In this document: positions 1-9,856 of the stretch, piece after piece
Numbering within the stretch: position 1 is the first letter of the stretch
Layout of the letters: every line of letters begins with the position of its first letter
From: Massilia putida
GTDB lineage: Bacteria; Pseudomonadota; Gammaproteobacteria; Burkholderiales; Burkholderiaceae_D
NCBI RefSeq assembly: GCF_001941825.1
Contig: NZ_CP019038.1
Span: 620,001 to 684,000, forward strand
Length of the DNA stretch: 64,000 bases
Reading direction: 5' to 3'
The notes under the pieces: generated by a model
What the model was told of the DNA's origin: nothing
The model's input: the letters and a program-made list of their open reading frames with translations, nothing else
Databases searched by the model: none
Position numbers and translations under genes: made by a program

Positions 1-1835
1 GCCTGTCGTCGTCGGCGTACGGCCCGGAGGAAGCCTTCAAGGCGCTGGGCGGCCACGCCCACTTCGGCCTGTATCTCGCGCTGGCCACGGCGGCCACCGT
101 GTTCGTCATCGCGTTCGCCTACAACCAGGTGATCGAACTGTTCCCGACCGGTGGCGGCGGCTACCGCATCGCCACCGTCCTGCTCGGACCGCATGCCGGC
201 CTCGTTTCCGGCGCCGCCCTCGTCGTCGACTACGTGCTGACGGTCGCGATCTCCATCGCGGGCGGCGTCGACGCGCTGTTTTCGCTGCTGCCGCTGGCGT
301 TCCAGGGCTGGAAGCTGGGGACGGAGCTGGGCCTCGTCGTCGTCCTGCTGTGGCTGAACCTGCGCGGCGTGAAGGAATCGATCCGGGTGCTGCTGCCGAT
401 CTTCCTCGGCTTCGTCGCCACGCACTTCATCTTGATCGTGTACGGCGTGGGCGTGCAGTCCGGGCATATCCCGGTCCTGCTGCCGGACACGCTGCACGAG
501 ACGACGAGCCTCGCCGGCCAGACGTCGTGGGTCTTCACGCTGGCCCTCCTGCTGAAGGCGTATTCGCTGGGCGGCGGGACGTACACGGGCATCGAAGCCG
601 TGTCGAACAACGTGAACTCGCTCGCCGAGCCGCGCGTGCGCACGGGCCGCATGACGATGCTGTACATGGCGTGCAGCCTGGCCTTCACGGCCGGCGGCAT
701 CATCCTGCTGTACCTGTTGTGGAACGCGACGCCGCAGGACGGCCAGACGCTGAACGCCGTCGCGTTCCGCGCCATCCTCCAGCATGCCGGCCTCGATGGC
801 ACCGCGCTCGGCGTGGTGCTGGGCGCGACCCTGGCCTGCGAGGCGGGCCTGCTCCTCGTCGCCGCGAACACCGGCTTCCTGGGCGGCCCGGCCGTGCTGG
901 CCAACATGGCGCAGGATTCGTGGGTGCCGCACCAGTTCCGTTACCTGTCCAGCCGCCTCGTCACGCAGAACGGCGTGCTGCTGCTCGGCGTGGCGGCCGC
1001 GCTCGTGCTGCTGGCCAGCGGCGGCCGGGTGGACCTGATCGTCGTCCTGTACAGCATCAACGTGTTCCTCACGTTCAGCCTGTCGCTGCTGGGCCTGTGC
1101 CGCTACTGGCTGCGCCACCGCGGCGACACGGGCTGGCTGCGCCGCCTGCTGCTGTCGCTGTGCGGCCTCGCCGTCACCGCCAGCATCCTGATCGTCACGA
1201 TCGTCGAAAAATTCACGGAAGGCGGCTGGGTGACGATCGTGCTCACCGGCCTGGTCGTCGCGCTGTGCCTCGCCGTGCGCGGCCATTACGCGGACACGCG
1301 CAAGCGCATCGACGACGTCGACCGCGTGTTCGCCGCCCAGCCGCAGGGCTCGTGCACTGACACGCCGGCGCCGCACCCGGCGGCGCCGACGGCCGTGTTC
1401 ATCGTCGGCAGTTCGCGCGGCGGCGGCCTGCATGCGCTGCTGTGGGTGCAACGCATGTTCCCCGGCCATTTCAAGAACGTCGTGTTCGTGTCGGCCCGCA
1501 CCGTCGACGCGCACGCCTACGGCGGCGACGGCGAGATCGACATCCTGAAAGCGAAGGCCGAGGCCACCCTCGACGATTTCGTGGCGTTCTGCCGCAGCCA
1601 CGGCATCCCGGCCACGTCGCGCGTCGGTTTCGGGACGGACGCCGTCGCGACGTTGACGGACATGTGCCGCGACCTGGCCCGCGAATTCCCGCACGCCGTG
1701 TTCTTCACGAGCCGCCTGGTGTTCCAGCGCGATAACCTGTTCACCAGGCTGCTGCACAACCAGGCGGCACTGGCCATCCAGCGCCGCCTGCATTTCGACG
1801 GCCTGCAGATGATCATCCTGCCGATGAAAGTGTAG
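1..1835 (+). CDS. APC-family amino acid/polyamine permease (5' truncated by window edge)
   Basis: The reading frame is open from the first bases, so the true start lies outside the window. The visible part begins with an LSSSAYGPEE segment typical of large APC-superfamily permeases, then many hydrophobic helices over about 410 residues. The soluble C-terminal part of about 150 residues starts near AVFIVGSSRGGG and ends at ILPMKV. This layout, a membrane core plus a cytoplasmic tail, is known from a family of uncharacterised amino-acid permeases in proteobacteria. The substrate cannot be read from sequence. It converges with wrbA, with a hairpin in the gap. Confidence 0.8.
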   Translation, partial: LSSSAYGPEEAFKALGGHAHFGLYLALATAATVFVIAFAYNQVIELFPTGGGGYRIATVLLGPHAGLVSGAALVVDYVLTVAISIAGGVDALFSLLPLAFQGWKLGTELGLVVVLLWLNLRGVKESIRVLLPIFLGFVATHFILIVYGVGVQSGHIPVLLPDTLHETTSLAGQTSWVFTLALLLKAYSLGGGTYTGIEAVSNNVNSLAEPRVRTGRMTMLYMACSLAFTAGGIILLYLLWNATPQDGQTLNAVAFRAILQHAGLDGTALGVVLGATLACEAGLLLVAANTGFLGGPAVLANMAQDSWVPHQFRYLSSRLVTQNGVLLLGVAAALVLLASGGRVDLIVVLYSINVFLTFSLSLLGLCRYWLRHRGDTGWLRRLLLSLCGLAVTASILIVTIVEKFTEGGWVTIVLTGLVVALCLAVRGHYADTRKRIDDVDRVFAAQPQGSCTDTPAPHPAAPTAVFIVGSSRGGGLHALLWVQRMFPGHFKNVVFVSARTVDAHAYGGDGEIDILKAKAEATLDDFVAFCRSHGIPATSRVGFGTDAVATLTDMCRDLAREFPHAVFFTSRLVFQRDNLFTRLLHNQAALAIQRRLHFDGLQMIILPMKV

Positions 1836-1847
1836 GGCGGGCACCGT

Positions 1848-1869
1848 CATTCAGGCCCCGGCCCGAATG
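1848..1869. terminator. hairpin between convergent permease and wrbA
   Basis: CATTC and GAATG flank a GGCC/GGCC stem with one mismatch, 12 bases after the permease stop. There is no T run, so it is only a possible bidirectional terminator. Confidence 0.3.
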
Positions 1870-1903
1870 AACCCGCGCCTCACGCCGGCGCCGGGTTGGC
1901 GTC

Positions 1904-2503
1904 TCAGCCGAACAGCTTCAGCGCCGTCTTCGCCACCAGCTCGCCCTGGTGGCGCGCGCCGTCCAGCTCATTCTTGCTGGGCTGGCGCTGGCCCTGGCCG
2001 CCCGCGATCGTGCTGGCGCCGTACGGGCTGCAGCCGGTGATCTCGTCCAGGGTCATCTGGCCCGCGAAGCTGTACGGCAGGCCCACGACGACCATCCCGA
2101 AGTGCAGCAGGTTCGTGACGATCGAGAACAGGGTCGTCTCCTGGCCGCCGTGCTGCGTGGCCGACGACGTGAACGCGGCGCCCACCTTGCCGTTCAACGC
2201 GCCCTTCGCCCACAGCCCGCCCGTCTGGTCGAGGAACGCCGCCATCTGCGACGGCATGCGGCCGTAGCGCGTGGGCGCGCCGATCACGATGGCGTCGTAG
2301 TCCGCCAGTTCGTTCACGGTGGCGACGGGAGCCGGCTGGTCCAGTTTGAAGTGACCGTTGCGCGCGACCTCGTCCGGCACCGTCTCCGGCACCCGCTTGA
2401 CGTCGACGGTCGCGCCGGCCGCGCGCGCGCCCTCCGCCAGTGCGTTCGCCATCTGTTCGATGTGTCCATACGTCGAGTAATACAGCACGAGTACTTTTGC
2501 CAT
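1904..2503 (-). CDS. wrbA: NAD(P)H:quinone oxidoreductase, WrbA family
   Basis: A flavodoxin-fold FMN enzyme of 199 residues, the usual WrbA length, which reduces quinones by two electrons and so avoids semiquinone radicals. Visible family segments are the FMN phosphate loop near the N-terminus ([12 protein letters not shown]), [20 protein letters not shown] in the middle, QHGGQETTL, and [12 protein letters not shown] near the end. The ATG at 2503 is preceded by GGAGCGGGC as ribosome binding site; the reading frame is open further upstream but that part has no family similarity. It lies downstream of the EAL gene on the same strand, separated by two hairpins, so probably has its own transcript. 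Confidence 0.93.
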   Translation of the reverse strand: MAKVLVLYYSTYGHIEQMANALAEGARAAGATVDVKRVPETVPDEVARNGHFKLDQPAPVATVNELADYDAIVIGAPTRYGRMPSQMAAFLDQTGGLWAKGALNGKVGAAFTSSATQHGGQETTLFSIVTNLLHFGMVVVGLPYSFAGQMTLDEITGCSPYGASTIAGGQGQRQPSKNELDGARHQGELVAKTALKLFG

Positions 2504-2528
2504 GCCCGCTCCTTCCGTGGTCAAACGC

Positions 2529-2574
2529 GGCGCCAACGGCTGGCGCCCTGCCGTCCCTTGCCGGTCCGGCAAGG
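2529..2574 (-). terminator. two adjacent perfect hairpins after the EAL-domain gene
   Basis: CCTTGCCG/CGGCAAGG (2556-2574, 3-base loop) and GGCGCCA/TGGCGCC (2529-2547, 5-base loop) follow the EAL gene stop by about 40 bases on the minus strand. Neither has a T run. They are probably transcription-stop or mRNA-stabilising structures between the EAL gene and wrbA. Confidence 0.4.
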
Positions 2575-2612
2575 ACCCGGACATGCTACCGCAACACGGC
2601 CGATCGCGCGCT

Positions 2613-4718
2613 TCATGCGCACGCGTGCTCGTCCAGCAGGCGGTAGGGCGACGCGCGCGCCCAGTCGAGCAGCTGGGCGGCCGGCATCGGCGCGGCCACA
2701 TAAAAGCCTTGCGCCTCGTCGCAGCCCAGCGCCTGCAGCGCATCCCAGATGCGGGCATTGCTGACGCCTTCCGCCACGACGCGCATCCCGAGGTCGTGCG
2801 CCAGGTGCACGGTGGACTTGACGATGGACGCCGCGCGGCCGTCCTCGATCATCTGCATCGTGAAGCCGTGGTCGATCTTGATGACGTCCACGGGCAAACG
2901 GCTCAGGTAACTCAGCGACGAATAGCCGGTGCCGAAATCGTCGATGTAGAGCTTGAAACCCATGCCGGACAGGCGTTCCAGTTCGGCGATGCTCTCGGCC
3001 GGATTCTGCATCAGGCTGCTCTCCGTCATTTCCAGTCCGATCAGCCCCGCGCACGAGCCGTGCAGCTCGAGCAGCTCGCGCAGGTGTTCGGACAGCGACA
3101 GCGCCGCGATGTCGCGCGCCGACAGGTTCACGGCGATGGGCAGCCGTACGCCCAGCGCGCGCCACGCCTCGCACTGCGTGACCGCGGTCGCCAACATGTG
3201 CTGGGTCAGCAAGTGGATCAGGTCCGTGGCCTCGATCAGCGGCATGAAGGTCTCCGGCCCGATGCACCCCTTCTCCGGGTGGACCCAGCGCACGAGCGCC
3301 TCCGCGCCGACGATCTCGCCCCCGTCCATCGTCACCTTCGGCTGGCAGAACAGCTGGATCTGGCCGGACTCGATGGCGGCGCGGAAGTCGCCGATCAGCG
3401 ACAGGCGGTCGGGCGTGTGCGGGTCGTCCTCGGCCACGTACACGGCCACGTTGCGCGCCATGCCGGCCGCCTGGTACAGCGCGATATCGGCCTTGCGCAA
3501 CAGCGTGTGGTAGTCGAGCCCTTGCAGCGGCGCGAACGCGATGCCGATGCGCGCGCCGATCTCGTACGAGATGCCGGCGACGGCGAACGGCGCCTCCAGC
3601 GCGCGCAACAGGTGCTGCGCCCAGCGCCGCGCCTCTTCCTCGTCCGCGCCGTCCAGCACGATCGGGAAGCGCGAATCGCAGCGCGCCACGACTCCCGCCT
3701 GGCCGATGACGGCGGCCAGGCGGTCCGCGACGAGCGCCAGCAGCACGTCGCCATACATATGCGTGAGCGCGTAATTGACGTCCCTGAAGCGCACGAGGTC
3801 GACGATCAGGCAGGCCAGCCGCGCCGGGCTGCGCCCGCGTCCGGCGCCGCGCCGCAGCTGGACCAGCCGATCCTCGACCTCGCTCTCGAACAGATTCATG
3901 TTGGGCAGGCCCGTCACCGTGTCGTAATAGGCCAGGCGCCGCACATTGTCCTCGGCGCGGCGGCGCTCCGTGACGTCCTGCACGAGGCCCAGCATCTTGA
4001 CGGCGCGCCCGCACGCGTCGCGCCGCACCTCGGCGACGGAGTGCAGCCAGCGCACCTCGCCGTCGGGGCGAATCAGCCGGAACTCGACGTCGTACTTGTA
4101 GCCAGGATCGTGTAGCGCCCGTTCGCGCGCCTGCTCGGCCAAGGCGCGGTCGTCGGGGTGGATGCGCGCGTAGATCTCGGCCGTCGACACGGGCGCCTCC
4201 TCCGGCCGGAAGCCCAGGATACGGCAGCCTTCCGGCGACGTCGACACGTGCGAATCGCTGGCGGCGTCCCAGATCCAGTTGCCGATCATGGCCAGCGCCT
4301 GGGCGCGGTGCAGCTCGTTCTGGGTCTCGCGCAGCTGGACCTCGGCTTCGACATGGCGCGTGACGTCCTGCAGGACGACGAGCACGGCATCGCGTCCGCC
4401 GTATTCGATGGCGGTGCGCTGCAGGATCGCATGGTGGTCGTTTCCATCGGCGCCGGCGACGCGCCGCACATGCGAGTGCAGCTGGCACGTCTCGGGGCCG
4501 AGGCCGTCGTCGCGTTCCTGTCCGCCGCGCGCGTACAGGTCGGGCAGGCGCATGCTCAGCATCTGGTCGCGCGTGTAGCCGAGCAGGTGGAGGATGGCGT
4601 CGTTGACGTCGAGGATTTCCTGCGACACCGGGTCGCAGACCAGCATCGACAACTGGGTCCCTTCGAACAGGGGCCGGCACCAGGCGCTCTCATCCGCGCG
4701 CGGGGACTCTGCAGCCAT
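2613..4718 (-). CDS. PAS-PAS-(degenerate GGDEF)-EAL cyclic-di-GMP phosphodiesterase
   Basis: A 701-residue signalling protein with no membrane segment. Two PAS sensor modules occupy roughly residues 15-260; the first begins near [20 protein letters not shown]. The GGDEF domain (about 270-430) is degenerate: the catalytic loop reads [10 protein letters not shown] in place of RxGGDEF, so cyclase activity is unlikely. The EAL domain is intact: EALVRW with Glu473, [29 protein letters not shown] and VVAEGV are all present, as expected for an active phosphodiesterase. It probably lowers c-di-GMP in response to a PAS ligand or redox signal, with the dead GGDEF domain perhaps binding GTP. The start follows a small AT-rich upstream region. 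It diverges from the Gfo/Idh gene. Confidence 0.92.
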   Translation of the reverse strand: MAAESPRADESAWCRPLFEGTQLSMLVCDPVSQEILDVNDAILHLLGYTRDQMLSMRLPDLYARGGQERDDGLGPETCQLHSHVRRVAGADGNDHHAILQRTAIEYGGRDAVLVVLQDVTRHVEAEVQLRETQNELHRAQALAMIGNWIWDAASDSHVSTSPEGCRILGFRPEEAPVSTAEIYARIHPDDRALAEQARERALHDPGYKYDVEFRLIRPDGEVRWLHSVAEVRRDACGRAVKMLGLVQDVTERRRAEDNVRRLAYYDTVTGLPNMNLFESEVEDRLVQLRRGAGRGRSPARLACLIVDLVRFRDVNYALTHMYGDVLLALVADRLAAVIGQAGVVARCDSRFPIVLDGADEEEARRWAQHLLRALEAPFAVAGISYEIGARIGIAFAPLQGLDYHTLLRKADIALYQAAGMARNVAVYVAEDDPHTPDRLSLIGDFRAAIESGQIQLFCQPKVTMDGGEIVGAEALVRWVHPEKGCIGPETFMPLIEATDLIHLLTQHMLATAVTQCEAWRALGVRLPIAVNLSARDIAALSLSEHLRELLELHGSCAGLIGLEMTESSLMQNPAESIAELERLSGMGFKLYIDDFGTGYSSLSYLSRLPVDVIKIDHGFTMQMIEDGRAASIVKSTVHLAHDLGMRVVAEGVSNARIWDALQALGCDEAQGFYVAAPMPAAQLLDWARASPYRLLDEHACA

Positions 4719-4791
4719 GGCTCACCCTTTCTTGCAATAAAGGACCACTTCGAAGTATAACGCAATCATCGATAGCAAAATGTTATCAATG

Positions 4792-4811
4792 ACCTGTCAA
4801 TATAGACAGGT
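4792..4811. promoter_or_regulatory. 7-bp perfect inverted repeat upstream of the Gfo/Idh gene
   Basis: ACCTGTC-AATATA-GACAGGT lies 73 bases before the oxidoreductase start and 74 bases before the divergent EAL gene. The symmetry and AT spacer look like a transcription-factor operator. No regulator can be assigned. Confidence 0.35.
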
Positions 4812-4883
4812 GGCCCGCTTTTCGGTCACCCTCCGGAATGGCCGGTCCCGGCTTTGCCCTCACCCTTTTTCGATGGAGATCAC

Positions 4884-5867
4884 ATGACCAACACCGTACG
4901 CTGGGGTATCCTCGGCACCGGCAGGATCGCCCGCGATTTCGCGAAGGCCCTGCGCGCCACGCCCGGCGCCGCGATCGCCGCCGTCGCCTCGCGCGAACGC
5001 GCGACGGCCGTCGAATTCGCCGACGAGTTCAACATCCCGCTGCGCCTGGCCGGCTACGACGGCCTTGCCGCATGCGACGACGTCGACCTCGTCTACATCG
5101 GCACCCCGCACGCCATGCATGCGGAAAACGCGCTCGCGATGCTCGCCGGCGGCAAGGGCGTGCTGTGCGAAAAACCGTTCGCGCTGAACCGTCCCCAGGC
5201 CGAGCAGGTCGTCGCGCTCGCGCGCAGCCGCCGCGTCTTCCTGATGGAAGCGATGTGGACGCGCTTCATGCCCGCCTTCGATGAAGTCAGGCGCATCCTC
5301 GCATCGGGCGTGCTGGGGGAAGTGTCGCAAGCCAGCGCCGATTTCGGCTTCGCGGCGACGGGTGGCCCGGAAGCCCGCCTGTTCAATCCGGCCCTCGGCG
5401 GCGGCGCGCTGCTCGACGTCGGCATCTATCCGCTGTCGATCACCGCCTACCTGCTGGGCGATGTGGAAGCCGTGCGCGCGCAGGCGGAACTGGGGCCGAC
5501 CGGCGTCGACCTGCAGACCGTGTTCACGCTGCGCCACGCGGGCGGCGCGCTGTCCACGTGCGCCTGCTCGCTGAAGGCGCGCACGCCGGGCCTGTTGACC
5601 TTGTCCGGCCGCCACGGCCAGCTGCGCCTGGACGCGCCGTTCCACCGCCCGCCCACCCTCACCCTGATGCTGGCCGACGAAGCGCCGCGCACGATCCCGA
5701 CGCCCTATCTCGGCAACGGTTATGTGCACGAGGCGATCGAAGCGCAGCGCTGCTGGAACGACGGCCTCATCGAAAGCCCGTTCATGACACACGAGCAGAC
5801 GCTGCACCTGATGGGCGTGCTGGACGAGATCCGCAAGCAGACCGGTGTGAAGTACCCGGGCGACTGA
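4884..5867 (+). CDS. Gfo/Idh/MocA-family NAD(P)-dependent sugar oxidoreductase
   Basis: 327 residues. The N-terminal Rossmann fold carries GILGTGRIA (residues 8-16) for the dinucleotide. The CEKPF segment supplies the family's catalytic lysine, and a beta-sheet substrate domain follows. Such enzymes oxidise, reduce or epimerise sugars, inositols or sugar acids. The ATG at 4884 is preceded by GGAGAT at 4875; an upstream in-frame ATG lacks a ribosome binding site. The gene stands just before the permease/GH94 pair but is separated from it by 221 bases containing a separate promoter, so it is at best a second transcript of the same locus. The substrate is not identifiable; a gluconate- or cellobionate-related sugar is a guess from context. 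Confidence 0.85.
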   Translation: MTNTVRWGILGTGRIARDFAKALRATPGAAIAAVASRERATAVEFADEFNIPLRLAGYDGLAACDDVDLVYIGTPHAMHAENALAMLAGGKGVLCEKPFALNRPQAEQVVALARSRRVFLMEAMWTRFMPAFDEVRRILASGVLGEVSQASADFGFAATGGPEARLFNPALGGGALLDVGIYPLSITAYLLGDVEAVRAQAELGPTGVDLQTVFTLRHAGGALSTCACSLKARTPGLLTLSGRHGQLRLDAPFHRPPTLTLMLADEAPRTIPTPYLGNGYVHEAIEAQRCWNDGLIESPFMTHEQTLHLMGVLDEIRKQTGVKYPGD

Positions 5868-5908
5868 TCTTTTGGACGTGACCGCACCATGCGCAAACGC
5901 GTTTCGCT

Positions 5909-5932
5909 CGATCGATGGTCCGGCATCGATCG
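5909..5932. promoter_or_regulatory. 9-bp perfect inverted repeat upstream of permease promoter
   Basis: CGATCGATG-GTCCGG-CATCGATCG lies between the oxidoreductase stop and the -35 box at 5941, centred near -55 from the predicted start site. It may be an activator site or a hairpin ending the upstream transcript; it has no T run. A 10-bp palindrome AAACGCGTTT lies just before it at 5895-5904. Confidence 0.35.
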
Positions 5933-5940
5933 TCGGGCGG

Positions 5941-5990
5941 TTGACATGATTTCGCGACGGCGGCATACTCGCCGCTGTTAGCGCTATCAA
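5941..5990 (+). promoter_or_regulatory. sigma-70 promoter with LacI-type operator
   Basis: TTGACA at 5941-5946 and CATACT at 5964-5969 are separated by exactly 17 bases. The sequence CTGTTAGCGCTATCAA at 5975-5990 starts 5 bases after the -10 box, so it covers the expected start of transcription. Its core TTAGCGCTA matches a near-perfect palindrome at 10612-10627 beside the LacI-type gene. A CG-centred palindrome placed over +1 is a usual arrangement for LacI-family repression. Confidence 0.7.
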
Positions 5991-6035
5991 CCCAGGCAGG
6001 CGAAGAACTGTCCCTAACAATCACCGGAGACGCAG

Positions 6036-6092
6036 ATGGCCTGCCCGACCGCTTTCCCTCATCCTGCCGCGCCGGACGGAGCGGACCGATGA
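6036..6092 (+). CDS. possible 18-residue leader peptide coupled to the permease
   Basis: An ATG preceded by CCGGAGACGC opens a frame of 18 codons (MACPTAFPHPAAPDGADR) whose TGA overlaps the permease ATG (ATGA at 6089-6092). The better ribosome binding site belongs to the leader, so the permease may be translated by coupling. No similarity is recognised and it could be chance. Confidence 0.35.
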   Translation: MACPTAFPHPAAPDGADR

Positions 6093-7474
6093 CGGCCGCC
6101 CTCCCCCGCACCGCCGTCGGCGCCGGCGCCGCGCACGCACCGTTGCCTTGGCGCGAAAAGCTCGCGTACGGCGTGGCGGACATGGGGTTCAATTTTTACT
6201 GGACCAATGTCGCCACCTTCTTGCTGATCTTCTATACCGACACCTTCGGGATCTCGGCCGCCGCCGCGGCCACGATGATGTCCGCCATCAAAATCGTCAA
6301 TGCGTTCAGCGACCCGCTGATCGGCGCGGCCGCCGACCGCACGGACACGCGCTTCGGCAAATTCCGTCCCTGGCTCGTGTGGATGTGCGTCCCGCTGGGC
6401 GGTGCCGCCGTGCTCACGTACACGACCCCTGGCCTCGCGGGCGATGCGAAACTCGCGTGGGCCTATGGCACGTACCTGTCGATGATGGTGTGCTACACGT
6501 GCGTGAACATCCCGTACAACGCGTTATCCGGCGTGATGTCGGCCGATCCGCAGCAGCGCTCCACGATCAACGGCCTGCGCTTCATCTTCGCGTTCGCCGG
6601 CAGCACGCTCGTGACGGCCGCCACGCCCGACATGGTGCGCTGGCTCGGCGGCGGGAACGATGCGCGCGGCTGGCAGTTGACGATGCTGGCCTGGGCAGTC
6701 GCGGCGTCGCTGCTGTTCACGCTGACGTTCGCGGGTACGCGCGAACGCATCGCGCCGCCGCCGGGCCAAAAGAACGCGGTGTGGCGCGACGTGCGCGACC
6801 TGGCCGGCAACCGGCCCTGGATGGTGCTGTTCTTCCTCGCCTTGATCATCATGGTGACGATCACGCTGCGTACGGCCAGCGCGGCGTACTACTTCAAGTA
6901 CGTCGTCGGCCGCCCCGACCTGATGCGCACGTTCGTACCGACCTATATGATCGCGGCCGCCGTCGGCGCCGCGCTCACGCCGCTGCTGACGCGCCTGGCC
7001 GACAAGAAGACGCTGATGATCGTGCTGATGAGCGCGACCGCCGCGCTGTCGGCCGCGTTCTACGTCGTGCCCCCTGGACAGGTGGGGCTGATGTTCGCAC
7101 TGCAGGCGGGGCTCGGGCTCGTGCTCGGACCGAAATCGCCGCTGGCGTTCTCGATGTATGCCGACACCGCCGACTACAACGAATGGCGCACGGGCCGGCG
7201 CGCCACGGCGATGACGTTCGCCGCGGCGACCTTCTCGCAAAAGCTGGGCACCGCGGTCGCGGTCGCGGTGATCGGCTCCGTGTTCACATCGCTCGGCTAC
7301 GTGCCGAACGCCGTGCAGGCCAGCGGGTCGCGCGAAGGCATCGTCTGGCTCATGTCGTTCATCCCGGCGGCATTCGCCGTGGCCGCCGTGGCCGTCATGT
7401 GCTTCTACAACCTGAATGCCAAGCAGTTGGCGCGCATCCAGGCAGACCTGGCGGCGCGCAAGGCCGCCCCCTGA
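6089..7474 (+). CDS. GPH-family (MelB-like) sugar:cation symporter of the MFS fold
   Basis: 461 residues with about 12 hydrophobic segments. The N-terminal part (LAYGVADMGFNFYW) and the cytoplasmic loop AAADRTDTRFGKFRPW are signatures of the glycoside-pentoside-hexuronide family, which imports glycosides with sodium or protons. It is the first gene after the operator-controlled promoter at 5941 and is followed 20 bases later by the GH94 gene, so it should import that enzyme's substrate. Cellobionate or a related beta-glucoside acid is the inferred cargo. The N-terminal 25 residues are a hydrophilic Ala/Pro-rich extension. Confidence 0.88.
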   Translation: MTAALPRTAVGAGAAHAPLPWREKLAYGVADMGFNFYWTNVATFLLIFYTDTFGISAAAAATMMSAIKIVNAFSDPLIGAAADRTDTRFGKFRPWLVWMCVPLGGAAVLTYTTPGLAGDAKLAWAYGTYLSMMVCYTCVNIPYNALSGVMSADPQQRSTINGLRFIFAFAGSTLVTAATPDMVRWLGGGNDARGWQLTMLAWAVAASLLFTLTFAGTRERIAPPPGQKNAVWRDVRDLAGNRPWMVLFFLALIIMVTITLRTASAAYYFKYVVGRPDLMRTFVPTYMIAAAVGAALTPLLTRLADKKTLMIVLMSATAALSAAFYVVPPGQVGLMFALQAGLGLVLGPKSPLAFSMYADTADYNEWRTGRRATAMTFAAATFSQKLGTAVAVAVIGSVFTSLGYVPNAVQASGSREGIVWLMSFIPAAFAVAAVAVMCFYNLNAKQLARIQADLAARKAAP

Positions 7475-7494
7475 AACAACGATAAGGAAACACC

Positions 7495-9846
7495 ATGCTG
7501 CAACCGACCGAGAACGGCGCACGCTACGATCTCGCCAGCCCGACCGCCATGCCGAACGCCGGCGCCTTCCTGTGGAACCGCCGGATGATGATCCAGGTGA
7601 CGTGCCGCGGCTACGCCACTGCCCAGTTCATGCAGCCGGAACCGGCCAAGTATTCGCACGCGCCCAATCTCGAAGCGAAGACCTTCATGCAGCCGGAGCA
7701 GGCGTATTACGCGCACCACCCCGGCCGCTTCTTCTACGTGAAGGACGAGGAGACGGGCGAGATCTTCTCGGCCCCGCACGAACCCGTGCGCGCGGCGCCG
7801 GACCGTTTTACCTTCTCCGTCGGCCGCGACGATATCGCGTGGACCGTGGAAAAGCTGGGCATCCGCATCGACCTGCGCCTCGGCCTCCCGGTCGACGACG
7901 TGGCCGAACTGTGGACGCTCACCGTCACCAACGTGAGCGGGCGCCCGCGCAGGATCAGCGTGTATCCCTATTTCACCATCGGCTACATGTCGTGGATGAA
8001 CCAGTCGGCCGAATACCGCGCGGACCTGCAAGGCATCGTCGCGTCGAGCGTGACGCCTTACCAGAAGCTGCAGGACTACTTCAAGAACAAGAATTTCAAG
8101 GACAAGACGTTCCTCGCGTGCGAGACGGCGCCGGACGCGTGGGAGACGAACCAGGGCCAGTTCGAAGGCGAAGGCGGCCTGCATGCGCCGGATGCGCTGC
8201 GCGCGGACCGGCTCGCGGGCGGCGACGCACGCTACGAGACGCCGGTGGGCGCCGTGCAATACCGCCTCGCGCTCGCCGCCGATGCGACCGTCACGCGCCG
8301 TTTCCTGTTCGGGCCCGCGCGCGACGACGCCGAGATCGTGGCGCTGCGCACGCGCTACCTGAGTGCGGAAGGCTTCGCGGTGGCCGCGCGCGACTACGCG
8401 GCGTATGCCGACCAGGGCGCCGGCTGCGTGCAGGTCGAGACGCCGGACGCGGACTTCGACAACTTCGTCAACCGCTGGCTCGCGCGCCAGGTGTTTTATC
8501 ACGGCGACGTGAATCGCCTCAGCACCGACCCGCAGACCCGCAACTACCTGCAGGACAATATGGGCATGGCCTTCGTCAAGCCCGCCGTGGCGCGCGCCGC
8601 CTTCCTGCACGCGCTGTCGCAGCAGGGGTCGAACGGCGCGATGCCGGACGGGATCCTGCTGTTCGAAGGCGCGGAACTCAAGTACATCAACCAGGTGCCG
8701 CACACTGACCACTGCGTGTGGCTGCCCGTCTGCCTGCAGGCTTATCTCGACGAGACGGGCGACCTTGCCATCCTGGACGAACCGGTCGCTGGCATGGATG
8801 GCATGGTACTCACCGCCTACGAACGCATCTCGCTCGCGATGGACTGGCTGCTGCACAAGCGCGACCACCGCGGCCTGTCATACATCGAGCAGGGCGACTG
8901 GTGCGATCCGATGAACATGGTGGGCTACAAGGGGCGCGGCGTGTCCGGCTGGCTGACGGTGGCCGCCGCGTACGCGCTGCACCTGTGGGCCGATGTATGC
9001 GCGGCGCGCGGCGACGACTGGCGGACGGACCACTTCCGGGCCGGCGCCGACGACATGAACACGTCCGCCAACCTGTACCTGTGGGACGGCGCCTGGTACG
9101 CGCGCGGCATCACGGACGACAACGTCAGCTTCGGCGTGAGCGACGACGCCGAGGGCCGCATCTACCTGAATCCGCAAAGCTGGGCATTCCTGAGCGGCGC
9201 CCCGGACGCGCGCCAGCGCGGCGCGATGCTGGCCGAGATCGACGCCCAGCTCGACACCCCGTATGGCGTGCAGATGTTCGCCCCGCCGTACAGCGCCATG
9301 CGCGAGGATGTGGGACGCGTCACGCAAAAGCACCCGGGATCGGCCGAGAACGGCGCCGTCTACAATCACGCGTCCGTGTTCTACATCTACAGCCTGTACA
9401 CGATCGCCGAACCGGACCGCGCCTGGGACGCGCTGCGCAAGATGATTCCCGGGCCGGGCGAGGACGACTATCTGCGGCGCGGCCAGCTGCCCGTGTTCAT
9501 CCCGAATTACTATCGCGGCGCATGGAAGGAATACCCGCGCACGGCCGGCCGTTCGAGCCAGTTGTTCAATACCGGCACCGTGTCGTGGGTCTACCGGTCC
9601 ATCGTGGAGGGCCTGTGCGGCCTCAAGGGCGATGCGACGGGCCTCGTCGTGCATCCGCAACTGCCGTCGCACTGGCCGTCGATGCGCGTGCGCCGGGTCT
9701 TCCGGGGCGCCACGTTCGACGTCAGCTTGACGCGCGGCGGGGTCGCGCGCACGACGGTTGTCTGCGATGGAAAGCGGCTGGCGGACGCGCACATTGCCGG
9801 CATCGAGGCCGGCCGCACGTATCGCGTCGAGGTGACGGTGCCCTGA
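7495..9846 (+). CDS. GH94 glycoside phosphorylase, probably cellobionic acid phosphorylase
   Basis: 783 residues. GH94 enzymes cleave beta-glucosides with phosphate, giving alpha-glucose 1-phosphate. The N-terminal beta-sandwich is followed by an (alpha/alpha)6 barrel. The barrel contains [18 protein letters not shown] and the GDWCD segment at residues 467-471 that carries the catalytic acid in this family. Arg608 and Lys612 (RVTQK) have the same spacing as, and nearly the same numbering as, the Arg/Lys pair I recall as binding the gluconate carboxylate in Saccharophagus cellobionic acid phosphorylase. Length also matches that group rather than the roughly 820-residue cellobiose phosphorylases. 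Products would be glucose 1-phosphate and gluconate. Ribosome binding site AAGGAAA. No gluconokinase is in the window. Cellobiose or laminaribiose phosphorylase is the alternative. Confidence 0.82.
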   Translation: MLQPTENGARYDLASPTAMPNAGAFLWNRRMMIQVTCRGYATAQFMQPEPAKYSHAPNLEAKTFMQPEQAYYAHHPGRFFYVKDEETGEIFSAPHEPVRAAPDRFTFSVGRDDIAWTVEKLGIRIDLRLGLPVDDVAELWTLTVTNVSGRPRRISVYPYFTIGYMSWMNQSAEYRADLQGIVASSVTPYQKLQDYFKNKNFKDKTFLACETAPDAWETNQGQFEGEGGLHAPDALRADRLAGGDARYETPVGAVQYRLALAADATVTRRFLFGPARDDAEIVALRTRYLSAEGFAVAARDYAAYADQGAGCVQVETPDADFDNFVNRWLARQVFYHGDVNRLSTDPQTRNYLQDNMGMAFVKPAVARAAFLHALSQQGSNGAMPDGILLFEGAELKYINQVPHTDHCVWLPVCLQAYLDETGDLAILDEPVAGMDGMVLTAYERISLAMDWLLHKRDHRGLSYIEQGDWCDPMNMVGYKGRGVSGWLTVAAAYALHLWADVCAARGDDWRTDHFRAGADDMNTSANLYLWDGAWYARGITDDNVSFGVSDDAEGRIYLNPQSWAFLSGAPDARQRGAMLAEIDAQLDTPYGVQMFAPPYSAMREDVGRVTQKHPGSAENGAVYNHASVFYIYSLYTIAEPDRAWDALRKMIPGPGEDDYLRRGQLPVFIPNYYRGAWKEYPRTAGRSSQLFNTGTVSWVYRSIVEGLCGLKGDATGLVVHPQLPSHWPSMRVRRVFRGATFDVSLTRGGVARTTVVCDGKRLADAHIAGIEAGRTYRVEVTVP

Positions 9847-9856
9847 CCGGGCGCGC

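Noticed and set aside
2502..4115. long open frames opposite the EAL-domain gene
   Set aside because: High-GC antisense shadow frames: Arg/Ala-rich, with no domain and no ribosome binding site, while the opposite strand carries a complete conserved protein.
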